In this document: in pieces, positions 1 through 9,051 of the stretch
How the letters are laid out: each line of letters opens with the position of its first letter
Numbering within the stretch: position 1 is the stretch's first letter
Assembly: GCF_900103485.1 (NCBI RefSeq)
Contig: NZ_FNHW01000002.1
Location: 186,001 to 250,000 of the forward strand
Length of the DNA stretch: 64,000 bases
From: Fictibacillus solisalsi
Lineage (GTDB): Bacteria; Bacillota; Bacilli; Bacillales; Fictibacillaceae
Direction: 5' to 3'
The notes under the pieces: generated by a model
Told to the model about the DNA's origin: nothing
The model's database searches: none
What the model saw: only the letters and a program-made list of their open reading frames with translations
Program-made: the position numbers and the translations under genes

Positions 1-80
1 TTTTTCCTGAAACTAAAACTTTTCTTCGAGTTCTTAGTCTAATATATACAACAGAGAAAGAAAAAGGGGGATCACGGCAT

Positions 81-605
81 TTGAAACCGGAGGAACAGTG
101 GGTTTTGGACGCAATCAAAGGGGACGGAGAGGCGTTTATGAAACTCATGAAACTATTCAAGCTGGATTTGTATAAAACCGCCCTGTCATATCTCCATAAT
201 GAGGAAGAAGCGCTGGAAGCCATACAGGAGGTTACGTACCGTGCCTATAAACATCTTCGCAGCATGAAGCAGCCTGCCTATTTTAAAACATGGTTGATCC
301 GTATTATGATCAATTATTGCAATGACCAGTTGAAAAACAACATACGCATAACGGTAAATGCTGAACTATTACAATCTTATGGCATATCGGAAAATCATAC
401 GGTGATGGAGCTGAAGGATGCCATGCAGGGGCTCGACGAGCGTTCAAGGGAGATACTAACATTAAAATATTTTCACGATCTGAAGATAAAAGAAATCGCA
501 CAAGCTTTGCAATGTCCGGAAGGAACGGTGAAGACCTGGCTTAATAAGGCGCTGAAAATGCTGCGGGACAGGTTGGATGAGAAGGGAGGGAGCTTGAATG
601 TATAG
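81..605 (+). CDS. ECF-type RNA polymerase sigma factor
   Basis: A 174-residue sigma-70 family protein of the extracytoplasmic-function class. Region 2 lies at about residues 20-80 (with the ALSYLHNEEEALEAIQEV stretch) and region 4 at about 110-165 (ILTLKYFHDLKIKEIAQAL, a helix-turn-helix that would read the -35 element). The start is TTG, preceded by an AAGGGGG ribosome site. The stop overlaps the start of the following DUF4179 gene by 8 bases, the usual sigma/anti-sigma arrangement. It should redirect RNA polymerase after an envelope signal; which B. subtilis sigma factor it matches cannot be decided from sequence alone. The partner gene carries a nonsense codon, so its control may be altered. 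Confidence 0.9.
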   Translation: MKPEEQWVLDAIKGDGEAFMKLMKLFKLDLYKTALSYLHNEEEALEAIQEVTYRAYKHLRSMKQPAYFKTWLIRIMINYCNDQLKNNIRITVNAELLQSYGISENHTVMELKDAMQGLDERSREILTLKYFHDLKIKEIAQALQCPEGTVKTWLNKALKMLRDRLDEKGGSLNV

Positions 606-1923
606 CAAGGAAGAAGAGCGGTTATTGAAACTGAAAAAGCAGTATGATGATGTGGAAATCTCCATGGATGCACTCGACGAAGCCATTTTTGCCGGATTCC
701 AAAAGGCAAAATCCGAAGAGAAAATCGGGATTAAAAAGAAGCGCTGGATGTATAGCATGGCCGTGGCTGCTGTCCTTCTTATCGGGTTATTCTGGTCCAT
801 TCGGTTCTCTCCTGTATTTGCGGACTATATGATTAACATCCCCGGTATGGAAAATATCGTTGAATTACTTAGAGAGGATAAAGGGCGCATGGCAGCCGTT
901 GAAAATAAATATTACCAGGAAATTGATGTTTCGCAAGAAAAAAACGGACTGAAGGTAACGATCGATGGAGCCATTGCTGATGAAGAAGGCATGGTGTTGT
1001 TTTATACCCTTCATTCTGATAGGAAACTTAAAGAAGCTACAATAAAGGAAGTTAATCTTAAAAGCAGAGAAGGGGAGCAGCTGAAAGAGTCATTCAGAAT
1101 GTTTGGGGAACCTCATTATTCACAGGAAGGGAAGAAACAATATAGCGGGGAGATCGAGTATTTCTTTGACAAACCAATTACATCCAAAAAGTATGAAATC
1201 AAATTGAAGGTAACAGGAAGCCATAAATTGAATGAAGACTTTAAACTCGCATTTCATTTACCAAAGGAGTTAAAAAAGAAGAAAGTGATTCATCTCAATA
1301 AGATGGTAGAGATCGCAGGACAGAAAATTAAATTTGAACGGGCGGATGTATATCCTTTACGTGTGGCTGTGAAAGTAAAAATGCCAGAAACAAATACAAA
1401 ACGTATATTGGCGTTTGAAGACTTACGGCTGGTTGATGAAAATGGAGAGTCATGAGGGCGAATTGCGGATGGTATTACCGCCAGTTTAATCTCAAATGAT
1501 GAGAAAATTATTTATCTGCAAAGCAACTACTTCCGGACGCCAAAAAAATTATATTTAAAGTTAAATAAGGTACAAACGATTGATAAAAATTCAAAGTTAA
1601 TTGTTGATACAGAAAAAGAAAAGATTATCAATCAGCCAAAGGGGAGTGTTTTTTCCCATTTAAAAGTTAAAAAGAATAGTCTTTCCTTTCAGATGTATAC
1701 GGAAAAACCTTTTCATGCTTTTCCGTTTGGTGAGGTTTGTGATGGCAACGGGAAACAAATAAAAAAGAGAACATTTTATTGGGAAGGCCAGAATCCTGAA
1801 ACCAAACTCAGCCTTCAAGGAATTTCAATTAAAGATGTTAAACAGTATAAAAATCCTATATCTATTGATTTTTCTTTTTTTCCGGAATGGATCCACGGTG
1901 ACGCAAAAATCCGTATCCGATAG
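598..1923 (+). pseudogene. DUF4179 anti-sigma factor interrupted by one in-frame TGA
   Basis: The first open part (598-1455, 285 residues) has a cytoplasmic N-terminus, one membrane helix at about residues 51-70 and an extracytoplasmic DUF4179-like domain. The frame is closed by TGA at 1453-1455, just after Asn-Gly-Glu-Ser, but the same frame then stays open to TAG at 1921-1923. The whole would be about 441 residues, and the downstream part (YTEKPFHAFPFGEV, FFPEWIHGDAKIRI) reads like normal protein. A single CGA-to-TGA change would explain it. The shortened protein keeps its cytoplasmic and membrane parts and might still hold the sigma factor. Sequencing error or stop readthrough are other explanations. 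Confidence 0.8.
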
Positions 1924-1979
1924 ATGGGCAATGAATCTTTTTTCTGATATATTCGTAATATTGGAAAAAGGAGGAAGGT

Positions 1980-2162
1980 TTGTTGTTGCCAGTCGGTGCA
2001 GTAATTTTAGCATTGTTATTTGGTGTGTTTGATTATTGGATATTCCATGATGAGTCCAAGCGGTATTCGTTTTACAAAAAATTAACGAAAAAGCAGAAGG
2101 TGCTAATTGCTGTGGTTGCTGTTGTGGTGTTAGCTTCAGTGGATTATTTCTGGTTGTTCTAA
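1980..2162 (+). CDS. Small two-helix membrane protein, unknown function
   Basis: A 60-residue protein starting at TTG with a very good ribosome site (AAGGAGGAAGG) a few bases upstream. It has a hydrophobic segment at about residues 3-20, a charged loop (HDESKRYSFYKKLTKKQK) and a second hydrophobic segment at about 41-60, so it should be a membrane hairpin. It follows the sigma/anti-sigma pair by about 55 bases and could share its transcript. I do not recognise the family. Confidence 0.6.
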   Translation: MLLPVGAVILALLFGVFDYWIFHDESKRYSFYKKLTKKQKVLIAVVAVVVLASVDYFWLF

Positions 2163-2180
2163 TTTTATTTACTACGAAGC

Positions 2181-2214
2181 AGCCCAGGGTTTCCAAAACC
2201 TCGGGCTTTCTTTT
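2181..2214 (+). terminator. Rho-independent terminator
   Basis: An imperfect hairpin (AGCCC with GGGCT, inner pairs interrupted by a mismatch, loop near CCAA) runs into TTTCTTTT. It closes the sigma-factor transcription unit. Confidence 0.65.
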
Positions 2215-2350
2215 GGTCACAAACATTTCCTTAGACCAACACTTTTTTAGGTGTGTTGCTTTTATACCAGAACCCAAAAACGTTGCTATAGACCCACCCG
2301 GATTGCACCTGCTACGATATTTATGAAAAAGAATTCGGGGGATGGCTATT

Positions 2351-3223
2351 ATGGATGAGCAGCGCTATCAAAACTTGAAATTGGGAGAAAGAGGGGCAGT
2401 TATCAGTATTGCGGCTTACATTTGTTTGTCCGTTCTGAAGCTGGCCATCAGTTACTTCAGCCATTCGGAAGCTTTAAGAGCTGACGGATTAAACAATGTG
2501 ACGGATATCATCGCTTCACTCGCCGTATTGATTGGGCTAAAATTATCCCGCAAGCCGCCGGACAAAGATCATCCATACGGCCACTGGAAAAGTGAAACGA
2601 TCGCTTCGTTAACGGCTTCGTTTATTATGGCAGCGGTTGGGCTCCAGGTATTATTTGAAGCTGTTTCCTCCATGTTTTCAGGTGTAAAGGAATCCCCGGA
2701 TTTAATAGCCGGCTGGACGGGACTTTTCTGTGCGGCTGTTATGTATTTTGTGTATCGGTATAACCATGCCCTGGCAAAAAAAATTAACAGTTCTGCCGTT
2801 AATGCAGCAGCAAAAGATAATCTTTCCGATGCATGGGTGAGTATCGGAAGTGCAATGGGGATCTTTGGCTCCCAATTGAACCTGCCATGGCTGGACCCGC
2901 TTACTGCTTTAATTGTTAGCATATTGATTTGTAAAACCGCATGGGATATTTTCAAAGACGCATCCCATCAACTTTCTGACGGGTTCGATGAAAATCTGAT
3001 TAGCTCCTATCGTGAGACGATTCAAAACGTGGAGGGGGTAAAAGGAGTCAAGGAAATCAAGGCCAGGAACTACGGCAATAATGCGGTCGTCGATATTGTG
3101 ATATTTGTAAAATCGACACTCGATATCAAGGCTGCTCACGACATATCAACCATTGTGGAAAAAACGCTTGTGAAAAAGCATGACGTCTATAACGTGCATG
3201 TTCATGTTGAGCCAAATTCATAA
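2351..3223 (+). CDS. Cation diffusion facilitator (CDF) metal exporter, MneS/YeaB-like
   Basis: A CDF-family cation/proton antiporter of 290 residues with about six N-terminal membrane helices and a C-terminal cytoplasmic ferredoxin-like domain (DISTIVEKTLVKKHDVYNVHVHVEP). The helix-2 metal site reads N-x-x-x-D (in ADGLNNVTD) and the helix-5 site D-x-x-x-D (in KDNLSDAW). The lack of histidine resembles manganese exporters such as MntE and MneP/MneS rather than zinc exporters such as CzcD or YiiP; that assignment is inferred. I start at the second ATG because GGGGG at 2337-2341 lies at proper distance from it and only one base from the ATG at 2342. It stands alone, with a terminator just after it. 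Confidence 0.85.
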   Translation: MDEQRYQNLKLGERGAVISIAAYICLSVLKLAISYFSHSEALRADGLNNVTDIIASLAVLIGLKLSRKPPDKDHPYGHWKSETIASLTASFIMAAVGLQVLFEAVSSMFSGVKESPDLIAGWTGLFCAAVMYFVYRYNHALAKKINSSAVNAAAKDNLSDAWVSIGSAMGIFGSQLNLPWLDPLTALIVSILICKTAWDIFKDASHQLSDGFDENLISSYRETIQNVEGVKGVKEIKARNYGNNAVVDIVIFVKSTLDIKAAHDISTIVEKTLVKKHDVYNVHVHVEPNS

Positions 3224-3224
3224 A

Positions 3225-3262
3225 AAAAGGGACATCTCCGATAAAGAGAGTCCCTTTTGTTT
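3225..3262. terminator. Bidirectional terminator
   Basis: AAAAGGGAC pairs with GTCCCTTTT around a short loop, with A- and T-runs on the two sides. It lies between two convergent genes, the CDF exporter and the glucosaminidase. Confidence 0.8.
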
Positions 3263-5704
3263 TTACTGTTTTTGTGCATAAACCGGTACTTCCATGATGA
3301 TTTTATAGGAGGACAAGAGACTGTAAAGATTGTGCATTTGCGTGGTCTGTTTAACCGCCCATCCGATATCTGTTGCATATTGATGGGCAGCTTTTCCGCT
3401 GGTTGACGCAGCAAGCGGATTCCATCTCATTTTGTAGAGCGTGTCTTGCTCCGCCTGAATGTAATCCTGAGAGATGAATTTTGCGCCGCCAATGATCGCG
3501 GCTTCCGGTGTAAACCATCCTTCTGCATAAGCTTTTGCAGCTCCCTTGTTGATTGGATCGCTGTCCACCGCACCGATACCATACATGTTATAGACCGTTC
3601 TTCCGTTGTATTGAACGCCTGTTGCGAGCTTTGAGATTCCGTTTCCGGTTTCGAGCAGCGCATGAGAAATCAGGTAGATTTCATTGATACGGTAGGTTTC
3701 CCCTGCTGTGATAAAAGCTGCGGCTTGTCCCTGGAGAATACCTTTACCGGTGAGAATGCGTTGATTGACCTCATCGGCATTCAAACTGGCTGATTGTGAA
3801 AGCTTAATAAACTGATACGATTTTACAGGATCATTTTTAAAATTATTGGAATCCATATAGTACTTCACGTCATCCGGGCTGGCATTGGCCCACGTTTTAT
3901 AGGCGACCTGATACCAAGTTTTCCCATCTGTTCCTTTGACACTGCCAAGAACCTTTAGCTTGGTTCCGTTGTTCACTGTGCCAAGGGACCAAAATCCTGT
4001 TCCGGCACCGTTTCTCACATTCCAGTTATCCCCTATCACTGTGGCGGTTGTTCCTGAGACGGTCACTGCATTCTGATGAATATAGTTTTTATATAGATCG
4101 GTTTGCGGGCTGACTTTCATCTGCATGTCCACCATTTCATCAAGGGTTCTGCCATAGAGTGCTTCATAATCTGAAGAAGGTACAGTATCTCCTTTTACGG
4201 TAAGGTAGGAAGAGCTGACATAGCCGGTTTTTCCATTGGCATCAACCTTGGCCCATCCGTTTTCTTCAGAGAGCACTTTTACTGCTGTATCATGCGCCAG
4301 CTGAAGCACAACGGAATATGAGGTTGCTGGGCCAGATCTCATATTCAGGGTGTCCGCAGTGACAAACATAACTACTGAAACAGGTTCAGGAGCAGGAGTC
4401 GGTTTGGGAGCCGGAACTGGAGCAGGCTCAGGTTTTGGAGCAGGTGAAGTCGGAGCGGGCACTGGCTTTGGAGCCGGAGCTGCCGGTTTTTTATCAGTGA
4501 GGTATTTTACACTGACGTAGCCGTCCTTACCGCTTGCTTTTACCTTTGCCCAGCCGTTTGCTTCAGAGTAGACATCAACCGGTGATCCGTCCTTTAGTAC
4601 CGAAACGACTGCCGAATCCATAGATGCACTTTTTCTCAGGTTCAAATTTCCGCCGGATAATGTTACATATTTGGTTGTTGGTTTAGTTGCCGCCGGAGCA
4701 GGTGCGGGTTTTGGAGCCGGTTTTTTATCGGTAAGATATTTCACACTGACGTAACCATCCTTGCCGCCTGCTTTTACTTTCGCCCAACCGTTGGTTACGG
4801 CGTAGACATCAACGGTTGATCCGTTCTTTAGCACCATCACCACTGCCGATCCGGTAGATGCGCTTTTGCGCAGGTTCAGGTTTCCGCCCATCACGTAATG
4901 GGTTGTGAATTTGGGTGCTGCTGATTGTGGTTTGCTGACGACTGGCTTTTTGCCAGAAAGATTTTTACTGCTGACATAGCCGTCTTTACCATTGGCTTTA
5001 ATTTTCGACCACCCTTTCGACTCGGAATAGACCGTAACGGCCAAACCGTTTTTAAGTGTGGTGACAATTGCTGAGGTCGAAGATGCGCTTTTGTATACTT
5101 TCAGGGTTCCGCCTGAGCTGACCACTGAATATTTCGTGACTGGCTTCGGAGCTGAAGGTTTGGGAACTGCAACGACCGGTTTTTTTGCTGTTAAGTACTT
5201 AAGGCTGACGTAGCCGTCTTTGCCATTGGCCTTAATTTTTGCCCACCCGTTGGTTTCGGAATAGACGGTAACCGATAGTCCATTTTTCAGGGTTGTGACA
5301 ACGGATGAAGCGGTGGTGGCACTTTTTCTCAAGTTAAGATTCCCGCCTGAACCCACTGTAACATATTTGGTTGTTGTTTTTGGAGCCGCAGCTGCCTTGG
5401 CGGCTGAAGGCTTTGAAGCTGTTAGATACTTTGAACTGACATATCCCAGCTTGTTGTTATATTTTAGTCTGGCCCAACCTTTGCTTTCGGAATAGACGAT
5501 GACTTTGTTGCCTTTAACCAGCTTTCCGATAATGGCCGCTTTTGCAGAGGCGCTTTTGCGCAAATTCAGACTGGACGTTGCACTGACATTCACATATTTC
5601 GTTTTTGCTTCCTGAGCGGATACTGCATCCGCATGAAGACTTTGATATAAGGCAGCTGTAGTAAGTACAGCGAAACATATCCCCGGAATAAATGATTTTT
5701 TCAT
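3263..5704 (-). CDS. Secreted N-acetylglucosaminidase with SH3b repeat array (autolysin)
   Basis: An 813-residue exported cell-wall hydrolase. A signal peptide occupies about residues 1-30. Six bacterial SH3 repeats of about 58 residues follow, each with an NLRKSAS-like start and a KDGYVSxKYL end, joined by Lys/Pro/Ala linkers, including a Pro-Ala-rich hinge before repeat six. A seventh, divergent SH3-like segment (NWNVRNGAGTGFWSLG) precedes the C-terminal glucosaminidase domain (about residues 640-800). The catalytic glutamate should be in HALLETGNG. SH3b domains bind peptidoglycan and the enzyme cuts the glycan backbone, so a role in wall turnover or cell separation is likely. The start has a GAGGAGAGGG ribosome site. 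Repeats 2-5 are very alike, so the repeat number may vary between strains. Confidence 0.92.
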   Translation of the reverse strand: MKKSFIPGICFAVLTTAALYQSLHADAVSAQEAKTKYVNVSATSSLNLRKSASAKAAIIGKLVKGNKVIVYSESKGWARLKYNNKLGYVSSKYLTASKPSAAKAAAAPKTTTKYVTVGSGGNLNLRKSATTASSVVTTLKNGLSVTVYSETNGWAKIKANGKDGYVSLKYLTAKKPVVAVPKPSAPKPVTKYSVVSSGGTLKVYKSASSTSAIVTTLKNGLAVTVYSESKGWSKIKANGKDGYVSSKNLSGKKPVVSKPQSAAPKFTTHYVMGGNLNLRKSASTGSAVVMVLKNGSTVDVYAVTNGWAKVKAGGKDGYVSVKYLTDKKPAPKPAPAPAATKPTTKYVTLSGGNLNLRKSASMDSAVVSVLKDGSPVDVYSEANGWAKVKASGKDGYVSVKYLTDKKPAAPAPKPVPAPTSPAPKPEPAPVPAPKPTPAPEPVSVVMFVTADTLNMRSGPATSYSVVLQLAHDTAVKVLSEENGWAKVDANGKTGYVSSSYLTVKGDTVPSSDYEALYGRTLDEMVDMQMKVSPQTDLYKNYIHQNAVTVSGTTATVIGDNWNVRNGAGTGFWSLGTVNNGTKLKVLGSVKGTDGKTWYQVAYKTWANASPDDVKYYMDSNNFKNDPVKSYQFIKLSQSASLNADEVNQRILTGKGILQGQAAAFITAGETYRINEIYLISHALLETGNGISKLATGVQYNGRTVYNMYGIGAVDSDPINKGAAKAYAEGWFTPEAAIIGGAKFISQDYIQAEQDTLYKMRWNPLAASTSGKAAHQYATDIGWAVKQTTQMHNLYSLLSSYKIIMEVPVYAQKQ

Positions 5705-5943
5705 TTCCCTCTCCTCTATCCATGAAATGTATTTAGAATTTTGAATCTATGAAGTTTATCGGCTGGGAGAGGAAAAGTTTTATTACAATCAGTTAATAAT
5801 TTATAAAAATAATTTTTGATGATGAAATTCAAGGGTTTTCGGTATTTCTGGGGAAGTAGTACATATCAGAAAAAAGACTATCACCATTTGCGATCATATA
5901 TGCAGGGCTTGTTTCTACACTGAAACGTGGGAGGAAGAACGAT

Positions 5944-7503
5944 ATGTATCCAACAATTGGAAAGCTGTTTGATCAGACCGTTAAAAAGTATCCGAAGAAA
6001 GAAGCACTTGTGGATGTGTCACAGGGGAAAAGATGGTCGTACGAAGAATGGAATCAATATGTAAACCGGGTGGCCCAGGCCATTATGTCATCCGGTGTGA
6101 GAAAGGGAGATATTGTTTCGGTTTTCATGTACAATACGAGTGAGTTTGCGACGGTTTACTTTGCGTGCGCCAAAATTGGTGCCGTATTGAACCCGATTAA
6201 CTTTCGATTAAAGTCAGGCGAAGTATCGTACATTCTTAACGATTCGAATCCTGTTCTTTTTATTTATGAAAAAGCGCTGGAAGATGAGGTTAAGCTCCTG
6301 TTTGATGAGTTTCCGCTTGTGTCGTTCTGGTCGACCAGCGAAGATGTGCCAGATCAGGCAATAAGCTTCCATGATCGGGTTAAGTCCGCAGGGGCTGTAG
6401 AACCTGGAGTGGAGCTTGATGAGAATGATCTTTATGCGATTATGTATACGAGCGGAACCACGGGTAAGCCAAAGGGAGTCATGCACAGGCATCGTGACAT
6501 GATCGAGCAGAGCCTGACCTGCATGCAGGCGTTGCAGCTCAGGCCGTCGGACAGGGGCTTAACTGCAGCCCCGATGTTTCACTGTGCAGAGCTGCATTGC
6601 GCATTTTTGCCGCGCGTACATAATGGGTGCACTACGGTAATTCTTCACCATTTTGACGCGAAAAAAGTGCTTGAAACGATCGAGCGTGAAAGAATTACCG
6701 TAATGTTTGGGGCACCCACGATGTGGAACATGATGCTGCAGGAGAACCTGAGTGATTATAACCTTTCAACCATGCGATTTGGTCTCTACGGTGGTGCTTC
6801 GATGGCGCCGGTTCTTGTACGGGCCTTGGGGGAGAAAATAGGGATACATCTGGTTCAGGCGTATGGCATGACAGAAATGGGTCCGGCCATCTCCTTTTTA
6901 TTTGAGGATGAACAGGAGACCAAAGCTGGTTCTGCGGGAAAAGCTTGTTTCAATCATGAGATGCGGGTGGTACGGCCGGGAAGCACCGGTCCGTCTGATC
7001 CTGATGACATTCTCCCGCCAGGAGAGCCGGGCGAAATTATTGTCAGGGGACCTGGTGTGATGAAGGGCTATTACAGGAGAGTTGACGCGACAGAGCGTGC
7101 CCTTTATAAGGGGTGGTACCATAGCGGGGACATCGGGTATATGGATGAGGACGGCTATTTATTTGTCTCGGACCGTATGGACGATATGATTGTCAGCGGT
7201 GGGGAGAACATTTATCCCCGGGAAGTGGAAGATGTGCTGTATGAACATGAAGGCGTTCTGGATGTTGCGGTGCTTGGGGCACCTGATGACAAGTGGGGAG
7301 AACAGGTGACTGCTATTGTGGTCAAAAAGGACGAAAACCTGACGGAGCTGGAACTCGATGAGTTTTGCCGGAACAGCAGGAAACTGGCCGATTACAAACG
7401 TCCGCGCAAATTTATATTTGTACCGGAGATGCCAAGAAATGCAAGCGGAAAAATCCAGAAGTATTTGCTCCGTAACACCTATACCGAACTGCCTGCACAA
7501 TAA
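5944..7503 (+). CDS. Acyl-CoA synthetase, AMP-forming (fatty-acid-CoA ligase type)
   Basis: A 519-residue ANL-superfamily enzyme that activates a carboxylic acid to an acyl-adenylate and then to an acyl-CoA. The P-loop-like motif YTSGTTGKPKGV is at about residues 167-178, the AYGMTE motif near 308, the YHSGDIG hinge region near 395, and the C-terminal lysine motif GKIQK near 500. The substrate cannot be told from sequence; short-to-long chain fatty acids are the common choice in Bacilli. It stands alone between the divergent autolysin and the convergent CBS gene, preceded by GTGGGAGGAAG as ribosome site. Confidence 0.88.
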   Translation: MYPTIGKLFDQTVKKYPKKEALVDVSQGKRWSYEEWNQYVNRVAQAIMSSGVRKGDIVSVFMYNTSEFATVYFACAKIGAVLNPINFRLKSGEVSYILNDSNPVLFIYEKALEDEVKLLFDEFPLVSFWSTSEDVPDQAISFHDRVKSAGAVEPGVELDENDLYAIMYTSGTTGKPKGVMHRHRDMIEQSLTCMQALQLRPSDRGLTAAPMFHCAELHCAFLPRVHNGCTTVILHHFDAKKVLETIERERITVMFGAPTMWNMMLQENLSDYNLSTMRFGLYGGASMAPVLVRALGEKIGIHLVQAYGMTEMGPAISFLFEDEQETKAGSAGKACFNHEMRVVRPGSTGPSDPDDILPPGEPGEIIVRGPGVMKGYYRRVDATERALYKGWYHSGDIGYMDEDGYLFVSDRMDDMIVSGGENIYPREVEDVLYEHEGVLDVAVLGAPDDKWGEQVTAIVVKKDENLTELELDEFCRNSRKLADYKRPRKFIFVPEMPRNASGKIQKYLLRNTYTELPAQ

Positions 7504-7528
7504 AAAAACAGTCCCCTGCAAGGGACTG
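7502..7528 (-). terminator. Terminator of the CBS-domain gene
   Basis: CAGTCCC pairs with GGGACTG around a five-base loop. Read on the minus strand the hairpin is followed by seven T, so it mainly serves the minus-strand CBS gene. It sits directly after the stop of the acyl-CoA synthetase and may help that gene too. Confidence 0.75.
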
Positions 7529-7541
7529 CTGACGTGTGTTT

Positions 7542-8006
7542 TTATAACTGTCTAAGTATGGTCTGTTCAATCTTTCGAATTACATCTCCCCGGCTGATTA
7601 CACCGACCACACGTTTCTCCTCGTTTACCACCGGCAGTTTTTTAAAGTGATGCTTTGCCAGCAGCTGAAGGACTTTTTCCATTTCATCCTCTGGAGAAAC
7701 GGTGATCAGACCGTTCCGCTTGGCAATTTTAATGACGCTGACTTCTCCGAGTTCTTTTAGGAATTGCTCCAATTCTTGTTTTTGCTCATAAATGACAAAG
7801 GTGAAAAAATCATAGATCTGACGTTCGCGCGGTTTGATGGCGCGCAGGATATCGCCGTCCGAAACCATGCCCAGCAGTTTTCCTTGATCATCGACAATAG
7901 GCATACCGCCAATTTTCTTGTGAACAATTAGGCTCATGACATCCTGAAGGGTATCGTCTGGTTTTGCAGTAATGACATTTGAAATCATGAATTCTTTTAC
8001 TTTCAT
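7542..8006 (-). CDS. Tandem CBS-domain protein
   Basis: A 154-residue protein made almost wholly of two CBS motifs (about residues 1-60, MVSDGDILRAIKP; and 95-150, KHHFKKLPVVNEEKRVVGVISRGDVIRK). CBS pairs bind adenine nucleotides such as AMP, ATP or SAM and usually regulate a partner. I start at the ATG giving MKVKEFM because GAGGTG stands a few bases upstream; the longer frame has no ribosome site. No partner is obvious nearby. Confidence 0.85.
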   Translation of the reverse strand: MKVKEFMISNVITAKPDDTLQDVMSLIVHKKIGGMPIVDDQGKLLGMVSDGDILRAIKPRERQIYDFFTFVIYEQKQELEQFLKELGEVSVIKIAKRNGLITVSPEDEMEKVLQLLAKHHFKKLPVVNEEKRVVGVISRGDVIRKIEQTILRQL

Positions 8007-8046
8007 AAGGCACCTCGTATCATATTGATTAAAAAAAGATGGATGA

Positions 8047-8074
8047 AAAGCCATAGAAGATTCTATGGCTTTTC
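8047..8074 (-). terminator. Hairpin terminator overlapping the end of the yhcC-like gene
   Basis: AAAAGCCATAGAA pairs perfectly with TTCTATGGCTTTT around two bases. On the minus strand the stem includes the last codons and the TAG stop (8063-8065) of the yhcC-like gene, and a T-run follows further on. It should end the efflux operon and shield the CBS gene. Confidence 0.7.
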
Positions 8075-8482
8075 ATTATCCCGTTTTTGCTGCATGGATT
8101 TCAGTGCGTTACGGTAATCATTGTCCTTCATGGACAGTTTCTCCTTTGGCTCAGCAGGAGCAGCAGGAGAAGGTTTGGTTTTTAATTTTTGCAGCGCTTT
8201 GCGGTATTCATCGTCACCCATGGAATTGGGATCTTTTTCAGGCGATTGTGCGCTGCCCTTTGGTGATGATGGAGAAGCCGGCTCTTGCTCTTGATGCTGA
8301 TCAACAGCTGCTGACGTTTCTTCCCTGAGAAAATCCCCAACAGGCTTATCTGTGTTTGGAGACTGTTTCGGCTCTTCGACAGGAGAATCCTCTTTATTGC
8401 GGGATGAAAACGCCCTCGTGTTAATCACAATCAAAACAACAATCAAGATCACGGCAACTGCAATCAGTAAAATCGGGAGCAT
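8063..8482 (-). CDS. Membrane-anchored low-complexity protein (YhcC position)
   Basis: A 139-residue protein with one N-terminal membrane helix (residues 1-22) and a long, charged, Pro/Ser/Glu-rich tail that should be disordered. Two similar short motifs lie in the tail, DDEYRKALQKL and DNDYRNALKSM, about 38 residues apart. It is the last gene of the yhbJ-yhcA-yhcB-like operon, the place held by yhcC in B. subtilis. Orthology is likely from position but not certain from the sequence. Function unknown. Confidence 0.6.
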   Translation of the reverse strand: MLPILLIAVAVILIVVLIVINTRAFSSRNKEDSPVEEPKQSPNTDKPVGDFLREETSAAVDQHQEQEPASPSSPKGSAQSPEKDPNSMGDDEYRKALQKLKTKPSPAAPAEPKEKLSMKDNDYRNALKSMQQKRDNEKP

Positions 8483-8492
8483 TTTTCATCAC

Positions 8493-9020
8493 CTACCGTT
8501 CTGTAAATTGTCGTGCTACTGTAGCTACACGTTCTCCCAATGCCCGGCCAAGTGCCTGGTCATCCTCTGTAATAAGTTCATTCCCTTCAATCGGGCATGT
8601 TATTCCTACTCCATAATACGAACCATACAGCGCGTTTTCAGGAATATTGCCAGGAAGTCCTGCAATGATCATCCCCTGATGAAGCATCGGTGTGATCAAA
8701 TTAAGCAGTGTGGCTTCCAGACCACCGTGTGTGGTCGCTGTGGTACAAAACACAGCACCGACTTTATTGATTAATTTTCCTTCGGCCCATAAATAGCCAA
8801 GTTTATCAATCCAGGTTTTTAATCCTGAGCTTATGGTGCCAAAATGTCCGGGGCAACCCCAGATGATGGCATCCATTTCGGGAAGGGTATAGACATCTGC
8901 TTCATCTACATGCTGTAGATAAACAGTGGCTCCTTCTACCTGCTCTGCTCCGCGCGCAATCGCTTCTGCAAGAGATTTAGTATGTCCGCCTTCACTATCA
9001 TAGACTACACATATTTTCAT
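8493..9020 (-). CDS. yhcB: Flavodoxin-family NAD(P)H:quinone reductase-like protein (YhcB/WrbA type)
   Basis: A 175-residue flavodoxin-fold protein. The phosphate-binding loop for FMN is at the N-terminus ([18 protein letters not shown]), and the flavin-contacting segments [15 protein letters not shown] and [12 protein letters not shown] match the WrbA family. It probably reduces quinones by two electrons with FMN. The start giving MKICVVYD is chosen because GGAGG lies 8 bases upstream; the longer ATG overlaps that site. It follows the MFS pump closely, as in B. subtilis yhcA-yhcB, suggesting quinone-like toxic compounds as the operon's trigger (inference). Confidence 0.82.
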   Translation of the reverse strand: MKICVVYDSEGGHTKSLAEAIARGAEQVEGATVYLQHVDEADVYTLPEMDAIIWGCPGHFGTISSGLKTWIDKLGYLWAEGKLINKVGAVFCTTATTHGGLEATLLNLITPMLHQGMIIAGLPGNIPENALYGSYYGVGITCPIEGNELITEDDQALGRALGERVATVARQFTER

Positions 9021-9051
9021 CAAACATTCCTCCATTTAGTAAAGTAATGCG

